A program made the position numbers and the translations under genes. Below are positions 37,305 through 45,846 of a stretch of 64,000 nt of DNA, in pieces. Origin of the DNA: Huiozyma naganishii CBS 8797 (taxonomy: Eukaryota > Ascomycota > Saccharomycetes > Saccharomycetales > Saccharomycetaceae); NCBI RefSeq assembly GCF_000348985.1, contig NC_035922.1, forward strand, positions 1-64,000. Direction: 5' to 3'. The notes under the pieces were generated by a model. That model was given only the letters and a program-made list of their open reading frames with translations, had not been told where the DNA came from and did no database searches. How positions within the stretch are numbered: the first letter of the stretch is position 1; every line of letters begins with the position of its first letter.

Positions 37305-37344
<40 letters not shown>
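37305..37344. repeat. (GT)20 microsatellite in the MDH2 5' leader
   Basis: Twenty perfect GT units (40 bases), beginning 14 bp upstream of the MDH2 ATG and probably transcribed as (AC)n in its leader. The frame through it is open (alternating His-Thr) but lacks an ATG. Confidence 0.95.
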
Positions 37345-37347
<3 letters not shown>

Positions 37348-37439
37348 CTGTGCTAGTTGAACTACTAGTACTAGAGTACTGCTTGTAGTGATGCAAGACA
37401 ACGACCCGCAGGCAGTACCCCAGTGCGATCCAGCCTCTT

Positions 37440-37640
37440 TATATACTGCTGTGGAGGGACCCGTGGGGCCACCCGTGGGGGTCCGCGGGTAACCGGTCCT
37501 CCGTTTGTCCGGAAAGCTCCGCCCGCTCTTCGTTTTCGCCGGCGGTCCGGCGGTCTCCGGGCGCGCGGCCCCGGGCGGGCGGGGGCCGGTTTCCGGGCGT
37601 TGCGCGGGTGCGTGGGGGGTTTCGATTACCCGGATGCTTT
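37440..37640. promoter_or_regulatory. GC-rich MDH2-TRM13 promoter core with Reb1 sites
   Basis: About 200 bp are strikingly GC-rich for yeast (estimated by eye around 70% or more), peaking at 37540-37615. Reb1 core sites (TTACCCG) occur at 37486-37492 (minus) and 37627-37633 (plus). CCGTTTGTCCG at 37501-37511 is one mismatch from the carbon-source-response element bound by Cat8/Sip4, and several GTGGGG words resemble Mig1 cores; both would fit glucose repression of MDH2. All factor assignments are motif inferences. Confidence 0.45.
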
Positions 37641-37765
37641 GTTTTCTGCAACAGCCGGTTGGGCAAATGCTCGTGTGTGTCACTGTCCCATCACGTGCAA
37701 TTCCGCCAGTTTTTCTCCGAACTTTTGCGGGCGGGTGTCTCGGCGATCGCCGAGGCTGTTCTTCT

Positions 37766-37791
37766 TGAAAAATTGTTCCCTGCGATGAGAT
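37766..37791 (+). promoter_or_regulatory. RRPE and PAC elements upstream of TRM13
   Basis: TGAAAAATTG (37766-37775, RRPE-like) is followed by an exact PAC box GCGATGAGAT (37782-37791), in the order and spacing common in ribosome-biogenesis promoters. The TRM13 ATG is 88 bp further on. Confidence 0.65.
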
Positions 37792-37808
37792 GAGATGAGA
37801 TGAGATGA
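37784..37808 (+). repeat. (GATGA)5 tandem repeat
   Basis: Five GATGA units grow out of the PAC box. Each carries an ATG followed two codons later by TGA; with the final ATGATGGCTTGA there are six ATGs whose frames all stop within four codons. Confidence 0.9.
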
Positions 37809-37878
37809 TGGCTTGAAGTACGTGAGTCGTTTGGGTCTGGTGCTGGGGTCCACTGCTCTTTGCGTTGCACTAGGAGGC

Positions 37879-39147
37879 ATGGAGCACAAGAGGGTGAAGC
37901 TGGAGGAGGGTGGTGCCGGTGGCAGGCTGCGGTGCCAGCACGTCATGGAGCAGAAGAAAAGACAGTGTGCGATGACGCGTCGGGCTGGGAGCAAGTATTG
38001 TCTCGAACATCTGAGTTTATTGGGTGCTGGTGGCGTGGAGAGGGTGCCCTGCCCCTTGGACCCGAAACACACCGTTTGGGAACACCAATTGAGGGCACAT
38101 TTACGGAAATGCAACACTTTCAAAGCAGCTCGTAGAAATGACGGTGAAAAATTCTATAAGCTGGATGGCAACATTGGGAGTGGACTGGTGCCGGATACGA
38201 GGGTTGAGTCACTCCCCGATGGCACCTGGAGACAGGTGTTGCAACTGTTGGATTGCAGCGTGAAGGTTCGCGCATCCCCGATCCGCCAAAAGGCAAACGA
38301 GTACTTGGACAGTACACGGCTGGAAACGCTTGAGAACAGGAAACATGCAGAACAACAGTCCTCACTGATCCAACACTTGCTCGAGGCATGCCCGCCGGGC
38401 CGGCACAGAACTTTCGTCGAGTTCGGGTGTGGCAGGGCAGAGTTCTCGAGGTACGTCAACCAAGCGTACTTACACGCCGCGCCAGATCCACCGGATTTCG
38501 TGCTCGTGGACAGGTCCTCAAACAGAATGAAATTCGATACAAAGATCGCAAAGGATACGGAGGAGATGTGCCCGAGTGCATCCAACAAAGTCACAAGAGT
38601 CAAGATCGATATCAAGGACCTACAAATGGACCCGCTGCTCGAGGGCGCCCACCACTGCGTTGCCATCTCGAAACATCTCTGCGGTGTCGCGACGGATCTC
38701 ACGCTCAGGTGTATCGCAAGCTCCGAGAGGATGCGCGGCGGGCTTGACGCAGTGTGCATTGCCATGTGCTGCAGACACGTTTGCAACGCCAGAGACTATA
38801 TCAACCCACCTTTCTTCGACAAATTGCTCCAAGAGGCAAGGGACTCCGAAACGTCAGACCCTCCTCTCACTTACAAGCAACTGTTCCAGTGTCTTGCCAA
38901 GATGTGCTCTTGGGCAACGAGCGGTAGGAGGCCAGGTGCTCAGGATACAGATATGGTCACCGTCGGCGACGCGATTGAGATGACGTTGAAACAGAGGGAC
39001 CAATATGGACTCCTCTCAAGACAACTGATAGACGAGGGGAGTCTACAGTGGGCACGGGAAAACTTGCCCAACTCAAGGGCAGAACTCATCAAGTACGTAG
39101 ACAGTAGTGTCTCCTTGGAAAACGTCGCCCTGTTCCTGACAAAATGA
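37879..39147 (+). CDS. TRM13: tRNA 2'-O-methyltransferase Trm13
   Basis: AdoMet-dependent enzyme that 2'-O-methylates position 4 of the acceptor stem in tRNA-Gly, tRNA-His and tRNA-Pro. It has 422 residues (yeast 476) from the first in-frame ATG at 37879. Domains in order: a CCCH-type zinc finger (RCQHVMEQKKRQC...KYCLEH, residues 18-44), a U11-48K-type CHHC finger with exact spacing (C58-x5-H64-x9-H74-x3-C78), and the TRM13 methyltransferase domain with FVEFGCGRAEFSRYV, FVLVDRSSNRMKFD and CVAISKHLCGVATDLTLRC, plus a CCRHVC motif. It is the YOL125W orthologue, divergent from MDH2 and convergent with TRM11. PAC and RRPE elements lie upstream, with short upstream ATGs in a GATGA repeat. Confidence 0.96.
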   Translation: MEHKRVKLEEGGAGGRLRCQHVMEQKKRQCAMTRRAGSKYCLEHLSLLGAGGVERVPCPLDPKHTVWEHQLRAHLRKCNTFKAARRNDGEKFYKLDGNIGSGLVPDTRVESLPDGTWRQVLQLLDCSVKVRASPIRQKANEYLDSTRLETLENRKHAEQQSSLIQHLLEACPPGRHRTFVEFGCGRAEFSRYVNQAYLHAAPDPPDFVLVDRSSNRMKFDTKIAKDTEEMCPSASNKVTRVKIDIKDLQMDPLLEGAHHCVAISKHLCGVATDLTLRCIASSERMRGGLDAVCIAMCCRHVCNARDYINPPFFDKLLQEARDSETSDPPLTYKQLFQCLAKMCSWATSGRRPGAQDTDMVTVGDAIEMTLKQRDQYGLLSRQLIDEGSLQWARENLPNSRAELIKYVDSSVSLENVALFLTK

Positions 39148-39187
39148 GGAGAGTTTCAATTAATACTTGTTATATACTTTTGTACTC

Positions 39188-40498
39188 TCAACGGTTCGCA
39201 TTTGAAAAGTAATGGTCCCTGAAAGCCTTTGAGGACCGTTTCACACCCGTGTTCGTGGGACCGTGGTAATTGGGGCCCCGGTTGATGTATACAAGTAACC
39301 GCCTGGCCCACTTATTGAACTCCTGCGTGCAATGGTACTTCAACTCCAAGTTGCCGTGCAACGGGATCACGGTCTCCAAATTCTCACCATTTGCAGTAGG
39401 CATCCAAAAGGCAAGCCGTCCACCGAGGGGCAACCGCTCGCATGCAAACTGTAGTAGATCGTCCAATAGCGCGTCCAGCGAGTAAGGTTTCTTAGTCGGG
39501 ATGTAGTCACGGTTCAAGTACGAGGGTCTCCCGTCAATCATCACTTTCTCTTTCCCCTCAAACTTCTCTGGGTCCCTTGCACCGAGGATCTTGATGCTTT
39601 CCCTAATCCCGTACGGTGGGTCACACACGATCGTGTCGATAGGAAGTCCCGTCCGTAGCGAGTTATGTGTGAAATCCATCGTCAACACGTCAAGAAACCG
39701 ACCCTCCATGCCGTACTTCTTAAAGTTAGCGCTTATGTTCGCGTTCGCGCCCTTCCCCCTGATCATGCGGCCATCTATGTCCGATCCAACGACGAGCGCA
39801 CCGTAGTGACCGCCAGCAACAAGGAAGGATCCAGTCCCAGCAAATGGATCGTACATGAGTGTCCCCGGTTTCACCTGTGCTATGTTGGCCGTCACAAGGG
39901 ACAACTCTGCCTCAAAACTTGTCGTCCCGCAGTAAGGTCTCTTCTTCAAATCGAGTAAATCCATCGCGCTCCGGTCGCTCGTCTGTACGTGTCTCCCAAA
40001 CCGAAGGCGGAGCGGTTCATCGGTGGTCTCTTGTGAATTGATCCTCCCGTACTCCTCAATGATGGTGTACATTTGCTTCGGTTTTTTCAGGTCAATGGTA
40101 CCCTCCAGACCCAAGTACTGGAACCCATCTATAATGCGGATCTTCTCGGACATGTCCCTTTTGTGCTTCCCGTGGTAGTTCTCGAATTCAAACTTGAAGG
40201 AGTCCTGCGCTACGCGGATCCTCCGTTCATCGTAACCGGGCCTCGATTGAACGTCTCTATGTAGAGATTCATAATCGGGGCCAGAACCCCAATACTCGAA
40301 GACAGCTTTAGTCAAAATAGACCGTTTCACAAGCGCTCTCGCCTGGTCATCGCTCTCCAATTGGACCACCCAAAAGGGCGACTCCGGGTCATAACTGGCA
40401 AAATCCAGCGAAATACCGCCCAGGTCAGCGAGAGACTCCAACTCTGCTCGTCTGAAATTGAGATGCACTTGGGCCATATACAGCAGGTATTCCTTCAT
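39188..40498 (-). CDS. TRM11: tRNA guanosine-10 N2-methyltransferase catalytic subunit Trm11
   Basis: Catalytic subunit of Trm11-Trm112, which forms m2G at position 10 of several tRNAs. It has 436 residues (yeast 433) from ATG 40498. An N-terminal THUMP-related region (1-170) is followed by the Rossmann methyltransferase domain: motif I LMYDPFAGTGSFLVA (around 214-228), VGSDIDGRMIRG, and the catalytic VCDPPYGIRE (DPPY 293-296), with GGRLAFWMPT near the end. It is the YOL124C orthologue and its 3' end faces TRM13 at 40 bp. A PAC box lies about 140 bp upstream on its own strand. Confidence 0.97.
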   Translation of the reverse strand: MKEYLLYMAQVHLNFRRAELESLADLGGISLDFASYDPESPFWVVQLESDDQARALVKRSILTKAVFEYWGSGPDYESLHRDVQSRPGYDERRIRVAQDSFKFEFENYHGKHKRDMSEKIRIIDGFQYLGLEGTIDLKKPKQMYTIIEEYGRINSQETTDEPLRLRFGRHVQTSDRSAMDLLDLKKRPYCGTTSFEAELSLVTANIAQVKPGTLMYDPFAGTGSFLVAGGHYGALVVGSDIDGRMIRGKGANANISANFKKYGMEGRFLDVLTMDFTHNSLRTGLPIDTIVCDPPYGIRESIKILGARDPEKFEGKEKVMIDGRPSYLNRDYIPTKKPYSLDALLDDLLQFACERLPLGGRLAFWMPTANGENLETVIPLHGNLELKYHCTQEFNKWARRLLVYINRGPNYHGPTNTGVKRSSKAFRDHYFSNANR

Positions 40499-40638
40499 AT
40501 TAGCATAAAAGAGAGTAAATGAAAAACTGGAACACTAACCACAAAAAGCAGCAGAGCAGATGCAAAGAGGTTTATGCCGGGTATTGGCTACACTACTGTT
40601 GATCAATGAGTCTCTCTCGAAACTGCCTGTGCATCTTC

Positions 40639-40664
40639 ATCTCATCGCTTCATATAAATTTTCA
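40639..40664 (-). promoter_or_regulatory. PAC and RRPE-like elements upstream of TRM11
   Basis: On the minus strand GCGATGAGAT (40648-40639) is an exact PAC box, preceded by TGAAAATTT (40664-40656), an RRPE-like word. The pair lies 141-166 bp upstream of the TRM11 ATG and mirrors the arrangement at TRM13. Confidence 0.6.
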
Positions 40665-41784
40665 CAATACGTTAGTTTTTTCTTTCAGTGCAAATTTCGA
40701 TATTTTGTGACACATATCGGGGAGAACTGGAGAACCTGCAATATACTACTCTTTCATGAGTGAGAGAGAATGGGTGATGCGATACTGTATTTTGTACGTC
40801 TATTCCCTCTCCCCCATCCCCGTCTTATTCTGACGCTTGCTTAAATTGTGTCTTCTGTCTCCGGAGCAATTGTGCACCTGGGTTTCACTCCTCTTCATCA
40901 AAACGAAAACGTGAAATCCATCTACCTCTGCCATGCATCCACCGCTCTTGCATGCTACTCGCTGGCGTCAGGAGATAGGCCCGGCGCCAGGGTCTCTCTG
41001 GCGGTCTGCGACCCTGGCACAGATCACTTCCCACGGCACTTCTTCTTCCCCTCCAGAAACAACATTTTTTAGTATAAAAGGGAAGGTTTTTTTTGCGAAT
41101 TTTGTTGTTCTTTTCGCGGGTTTCCCTTCCCTCTCAGTTGGGTGTTTGGAGGGCAGAAACGCAAACTATTCCCGTATAGAACTAATTTCCCGTTCTCTAG
41201 GATTCTAACCCCGGCAATATCTGTCCGACGGACTACGTTTTAACGACACTTCCCATTTTAGATCAAGAAGGTAGTTTTCAGTAACGCTGCAATTTCCTAC
41301 TCCAGTTTTCGATCACAGAAACTCAGCTAGTGAAATCGTGCCACTTTTTTCAAGATTTGAACTGAAAACACATTTTATTACAGAGCGAGCAAATATAAAG
41401 AGATACTGAATCTGTGCATTACAGCGTCCGTTATTATTACTTGTTCTTCTTAGCTTTTTCCAGTGGAATAGAAGTGAACAAAAAAACAATCGTTTGGTTT
41501 TCCAAAAAGGAAGTATACAAGAATAATACTAGTATAACGATCCGTATCAATTTCTTTACTACATTAATTTAATAAATTCGTTTTTTTATATTGTAATCTA
41601 GCCGTTGCTTTATTGATTCTATCACGCTCACATCTGATAAGTAAAGAAAAAAACAGGAAAGCTTCTGCTAACTACGTGCATATTACCTTTCCATATATTC
41701 GTAATACGTATCGAAAGAGATAAAAGGATAGCAAACAGCCTAAAACAAAGCAATATTAGAAACAGCAGCAAGAACGATCTAACA
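40665..41784. promoter_or_regulatory. Long HRP1 upstream region
   Basis: About 1.1 kb precede HRP1 without a supportable gene, long for this chromosome. It contains a perfect 9-bp inverted repeat (arms GCCAGGGTC 40986-40994 and GACCCTGGC 41010-41018), a TATAAAAG box near 41073, and an A/T-rich last 400 bp that may be a long 5' leader. I saw no tRNA or snoRNA signature. Confidence 0.45.
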
Positions 41785-43422
41785 ATGAGTTCTGACGACG
41801 AAGATTTCAACGATATCTATGGTGACGACGAGCAAGTGGCGTCCACCACGGAGACCGCCAAGGAGCAACCCAAGGCGGAGGAACCCACCACTTCTGAGAA
41901 TGCCTCCAAACCAGCAGAGGAGAACAACCCGGCTCCTGCACCAGCTGCCAACACGTCCAGCTCACTGGATCAACTGGCCGCTTTGCAAGCATTGTCCTCC
42001 AACATAACCCAGATCAGCAAAGAAAGCGGGGACTCCAAGGACACCAAACCTGAGAGCAACACCTCTGGTTCATCTACCAACCAGACCGCACCTGGTGCTG
42101 GGTTACCATGGGAACAGCTACAGCAGAGCATGTCCCAGTTCCAACAGGGTACATCCAACCAATCGTCTACGTCTAATGCTCCAGTTCCCGGTCCCGCAGA
42201 AAGCAATCTGGATGCAAACGGTCATGTGAAGGCTGACATCTCAAAGGATAACTGTAAGATGTTCATCGGTGGATTAAATTGGGAGACCACAGAAGACGGC
42301 CTACGGGAGTACTTCAACAAGTACGGGCATGTCATAGACTTGAAGATCATGAAGGACCCAAATTCTGGGAGATCCAGAGGTTTCGGTTTCTTGACGTTTG
42401 AGGAACCATCGTCCGTGGACGAGGTCGTTAAGACCCAACATATCTTGGACGGTAAAGTGATCGACCCAAAGAGATCCATCCCAAGAGAGGAGCAAGATAA
42501 GACGGGTAAGATTTTTGTTGGTGGTATTGGCGCTGATGTGAGACCAAAGGAATTTGAAGAGTTCTTCTCCCAATACGGTACCATTATCGACGCACAGCTG
42601 ATGTTGGACAAGGACACCGGTAGATCTCGTGGGTTCGGATTTGTCACATACGACTCGCCAGAGGCCGTGGACAGAGTCTGCCAAAATAAGTACATCGACT
42701 TCAAGGGGAAACAGATTGAAATTAAGAGAGCCGAGCCAAGACACATGCAAAAAGGCCAGTACGGTGGTGCCAATCCAAACAACCGTGGGAGTACCTCCGG
42801 GAGCGCCCCTGTGACCGGTGCTAATATGACACAGATGTTCCAAAACCCAATGATGGCTTTCAATCCAATGATGGGCGGCGGGTTCAATCCTCAAGCTATG
42901 CAAGAATACTATACAAAGATGCAAGAGTACTACCAGCAGATGCAGCAACAAACCGGCATGGACTACACCCAGATGTACCAGCAGCAAATGCAGCAAATGG
43001 CCATGATGATGCCCGGTTTCACCATGCCCCAAGCGCCTGGTGGATCCCCATTAGATGGCCACGGGTCTATGTCGCCACCACAACAGGGGGCTGGAAGCCC
43101 CAACGGTGGTGACGGTGGCAACAATGGGGTTCAAACCATTGGTGAAGACGGTTCTTCCGATCAAAGGAGCAATTCCGGTGACGGCACCCCGGAGGTGAAT
43201 TTGCCAAGAGGCCCTAGAGACCCTTCAAACGTCCCCCCATCCCAACGCGGTGGTAATTCCAACCGTGAACGTGGAGAGAGAAACGATAGAGACAGGGGGA
43301 ATCGCTACCGCAGCGGGTACCGTAATGGATCCTCTGGTGGTGGCCGCCGGAGAGGGGCCAGGGGGGGTGACAACAGTTACAGTAGACGTAACAACAGCGG
43401 ATACCATCCGTACAACAGGTAG
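41785..43422 (+). CDS. HRP1: Hrp1/Nab4, cleavage factor IB RNA-binding protein
   Basis: A shuttling hnRNP-like protein that binds the UAUAUA efficiency element for mRNA 3'-end cleavage and polyadenylation and also takes part in export and nonsense-mediated decay. It has 545 residues (yeast 534). The order is: acidic/Ser-rich N-terminus with LDQLAALQALSS and GLPWEQLQQSMSQFQ, RRM1 (158-231; KMFIGGLNW, RGFGFLTF), RRM2 (242-316; KIFVGGIGA, RGFGFVTY), a Met/Gln/Tyr-rich low-complexity region (about 350-420) with MDYTQMYQQQMQQMAMMMPGF, and a C-terminal RGG/Arg-rich tail ending NNSGYHPYNR, which is the nuclear import and methylation region. It is the YOL123W orthologue. The Met/Gln-rich part has prion-like composition. 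Confidence 0.98.
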   Translation: MSSDDEDFNDIYGDDEQVASTTETAKEQPKAEEPTTSENASKPAEENNPAPAPAANTSSSLDQLAALQALSSNITQISKESGDSKDTKPESNTSGSSTNQTAPGAGLPWEQLQQSMSQFQQGTSNQSSTSNAPVPGPAESNLDANGHVKADISKDNCKMFIGGLNWETTEDGLREYFNKYGHVIDLKIMKDPNSGRSRGFGFLTFEEPSSVDEVVKTQHILDGKVIDPKRSIPREEQDKTGKIFVGGIGADVRPKEFEEFFSQYGTIIDAQLMLDKDTGRSRGFGFVTYDSPEAVDRVCQNKYIDFKGKQIEIKRAEPRHMQKGQYGGANPNNRGSTSGSAPVTGANMTQMFQNPMMAFNPMMGGGFNPQAMQEYYTKMQEYYQQMQQQTGMDYTQMYQQQMQQMAMMMPGFTMPQAPGGSPLDGHGSMSPPQQGAGSPNGGDGGNNGVQTIGEDGSSDQRSNSGDGTPEVNLPRGPRDPSNVPPSQRGGNSNRERGERNDRDRGNRYRSGYRNGSSGGGRRRGARGGDNSYSRRNNSGYHPYNR

Positions 43423-43744
43423 AGCAATAGAATTTTGACGGACTGGAAGAAAAGAAACTCCATAATAATAAGAATATAATTAGTTCATCGGTACTCCAAC
43501 CAATACTTTCATAAGCGTAATAACTTTCGTTCCAAGTGCAAACTATATCTTTTTTTTCGCATTAAAATAACTGGTCATTAATTATTTCGTCTACAATCAA
43601 CATTGCTCTTTTTTATTACCTCCGTTCTTTTCTGTTTGAAAGTGTTTTCTATGTATTGATCAATTCATAACTATTCAACTGTAAATTTTGTATTTACCTG
43701 TTTACCGTTCTGGGGTTCGGGAAGGCGGTGATACATCAACTCTT
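43423..43744. other. HRP1-SMF1 convergent 3' region
   Basis: AT-rich, no gene seen; holds the two 3' untranslated regions. Confidence 0.55.
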
Positions 43745-45580
43745 TTAGTTTATGTCCCCATGGGATATCCCCAGTTGAACGATGGCGTAAACGTTCAATA
43801 GAGAGAGGAAAATCCACACAAGGATGGCGACAATAGTTGTTGCCCAGTTGTTGGCCATGTTTACAGTTTTAATTTCGGGTTCGTTTTCAAGGCGCTCATT
43901 GTCAATTTCATCTGTGTTATCTAGAACGTCAAGGGCTGATAAGTCACTGTCTCTTGTCTGAGCTGGTTCCGCTGGACCTTCCGTCTCTGTAATCTCCGTC
44001 TTCATAATTTTTTTGCTGCAAGTGAAATATATCAATGGTGCTACCAAAAAGGGTAAGACAATAGATAAGACGACCTGAGAAGCATTCAAAGCTTTATTCA
44101 GGGCCTCCTTACCGATGCAAATCGAGATAACAAGGCAAGGGATGATGGAAATAGACCTGCTTACCAACCGCCTTTGCCACGGTTTCAATTTCCAGTTGAT
44201 ATGGCCCTCACTAACAATCTGGCCTGCCATTGTGCAAACAATCCCGGCAGATTGTCCACTCAACAACAATGCCAGCATAAAAATGGTACCAGCAGCCGGC
44301 GCTAGGTTTCTGGATAACAACTGATGGATGCCAAATAGATCTGCCTCGGCAGCATTCGGTGTACCGAATAGTGTAGCCCCTGCCACGATTAAAATAGCAC
44401 AGTTGACAAACAAGGCCAGCGTGAATAGCGTGGATCCGAGCTCAATCATTGAATACTTCATACAATACTTGATTGCAGCCATGGTCGGTCTGTAGTTGAA
44501 ATACCTTTCCTCCATTACTTCTTCCCTGTTCTTGTCATCGATCCGGTCATCTTCCAGAACAGAGTAATTGTTGTGGGAAATGTCGTACTCCAGCAAACGC
44601 GGTTGAACCAATGCAGAGCCCAGAAATAGCGAATGGGGCATAACGGTGGCACCCAGAATAGAAATTGCGTCGTACATTCCGTTATTTTGGAACATTTGTC
44701 TGGATGGTACAAACCCTCTGAAAACGTGGCCGACGGATACAGTACCCTTTGGAATATATGCGAGTTCGATAGCAAAACAGATGCACACGCCAATAACCAG
44801 AGTGGCGACACCGTACTCAAACATTTTCACGAATTTGATTGAACTTGAACCGGGCTTGTAACCAAACATCACGGTGAATACATCAATTACTGTGATGGCC
44901 ACACCCGCTGGAAGTGGAACCTTGATCAAAATATTCAGCGCAATGGCAGTACCAATAACTTCTGCGACATCCGTGGCGATGATAGCACATTCTGCGAAAA
45001 AGTATACAATCAAATTCAACCATCTGGGGAGATATAGTCGACACGCTCTGGATAAGTCCTGGCCAGTGACCGAACCAAGCTTGATACACAGACACTGTAG
45101 GAATATAGCAATACAATTCGATAACAAGACAATGCATAGCAAAGAAAATTGGTGCGCAGCACCAGAACTTACCGCGGTGGAATAGTTACCGGGATCGATA
45201 TATGCGACACTAACCATGATCCCAGGTCCAATAAACCTCAAGTATTTGAAAAAGCTGGCTTTGAAGTTACTTAATAGTGGACTTCCTGAGGGGGCAGAAT
45301 CCGGACCGGCAGATTCAGGAGGATTGATCGACAGTGCGTCGGGGTTGTTTGAAGTTTCGACTTCAAATGTGCTGGTTCTCTGTCTTACCTTACCATCCAG
45401 TTCAAACGCCTCTTGCTCTTTGGCATCGGACAAACTCTTAGCGTACATACTTACACCGGACAGTGAACCGGGACTCATATTGAGCTGTCTTGAGCAACTT
45501 CTCAACAAGCAGTAACTCTTTGACGTTTTGTAACCCTCATAGTCATCATTAATTATTTTCCCTCCGTTTTTCTCGGCCAT
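43745..45580 (-). CDS. SMF1: Nramp divalent metal transporter (Smf1 type)
   Basis: A proton-coupled manganese/divalent metal transporter, expected at the plasma membrane or endosomes. It has 611 residues from ATG 45580 (yeast Smf1 575). The N-terminal cytosolic tail (1-110) is rich in Ser/Lys and is probably the Bsd2/Rsp5 regulatory region. About 11-12 membrane segments follow. Metal-site motifs are complete: AYIDPGNYSTA (DPGN 129-132) in helix 1 and ATVMPHSLFLGSALVQ in helix 6, plus the Nramp signature LLLSGQSAGIVCTMAGQIVSEG. By position it is YOL122C (SMF1); by sequence alone SMF2 cannot be fully excluded. Confidence 0.93.
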   Translation of the reverse strand: MAEKNGGKIINDDYEGYKTSKSYCLLRSCSRQLNMSPGSLSGVSMYAKSLSDAKEQEAFELDGKVRQRTSTFEVETSNNPDALSINPPESAGPDSAPSGSPLLSNFKASFFKYLRFIGPGIMVSVAYIDPGNYSTAVSSGAAHQFSLLCIVLLSNCIAIFLQCLCIKLGSVTGQDLSRACRLYLPRWLNLIVYFFAECAIIATDVAEVIGTAIALNILIKVPLPAGVAITVIDVFTVMFGYKPGSSSIKFVKMFEYGVATLVIGVCICFAIELAYIPKGTVSVGHVFRGFVPSRQMFQNNGMYDAISILGATVMPHSLFLGSALVQPRLLEYDISHNNYSVLEDDRIDDKNREEVMEERYFNYRPTMAAIKYCMKYSMIELGSTLFTLALFVNCAILIVAGATLFGTPNAAEADLFGIHQLLSRNLAPAAGTIFMLALLLSGQSAGIVCTMAGQIVSEGHINWKLKPWQRRLVSRSISIIPCLVISICIGKEALNKALNASQVVLSIVLPFLVAPLIYFTCSKKIMKTEITETEGPAEPAQTRDSDLSALDVLDNTDEIDNERLENEPEIKTVNMANNWATTIVAILVWIFLSLLNVYAIVQLGISHGDIN

Positions 45581-45846
45581 TTTCTGTCGAGACTATATAT
45601 AGTCTTTCAGTGCCGTGGCATTGGAATTCGGGTGCACCAGCCGGTGCGCTTCCGATTCGGGGATAAACAGCAGTTGCAACTGTGCTCGGGAGTCAGGAAT
45701 GCGAACGAAGCGCTGCGCTATGAAACGGAATGACAGTAGATATATTATATTTATATTAAATGAGGAATTATACAAAAAATGATCTTGATTTATCGGGAAC
45801 AATTCTTTTACTTAAACTCTTTTGAGCAGTGGGATCAAAAAATCGT

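Noticed and set aside
37292..37396. His-Thr repeat extension of MDH2
   Set aside because: It is the GT microsatellite read in an open frame without an ATG; yeast Mdh2 starts at the equivalent of 37291.
40499..41784. Possible tRNA or snoRNA in the long HRP1 upstream region
   Set aside because: GGATTCTAACCCC near 41199 superficially recalls a B box, but there is no A box, anticodon arm or acceptor pairing; no C/D or H/ACA boxes recognised.
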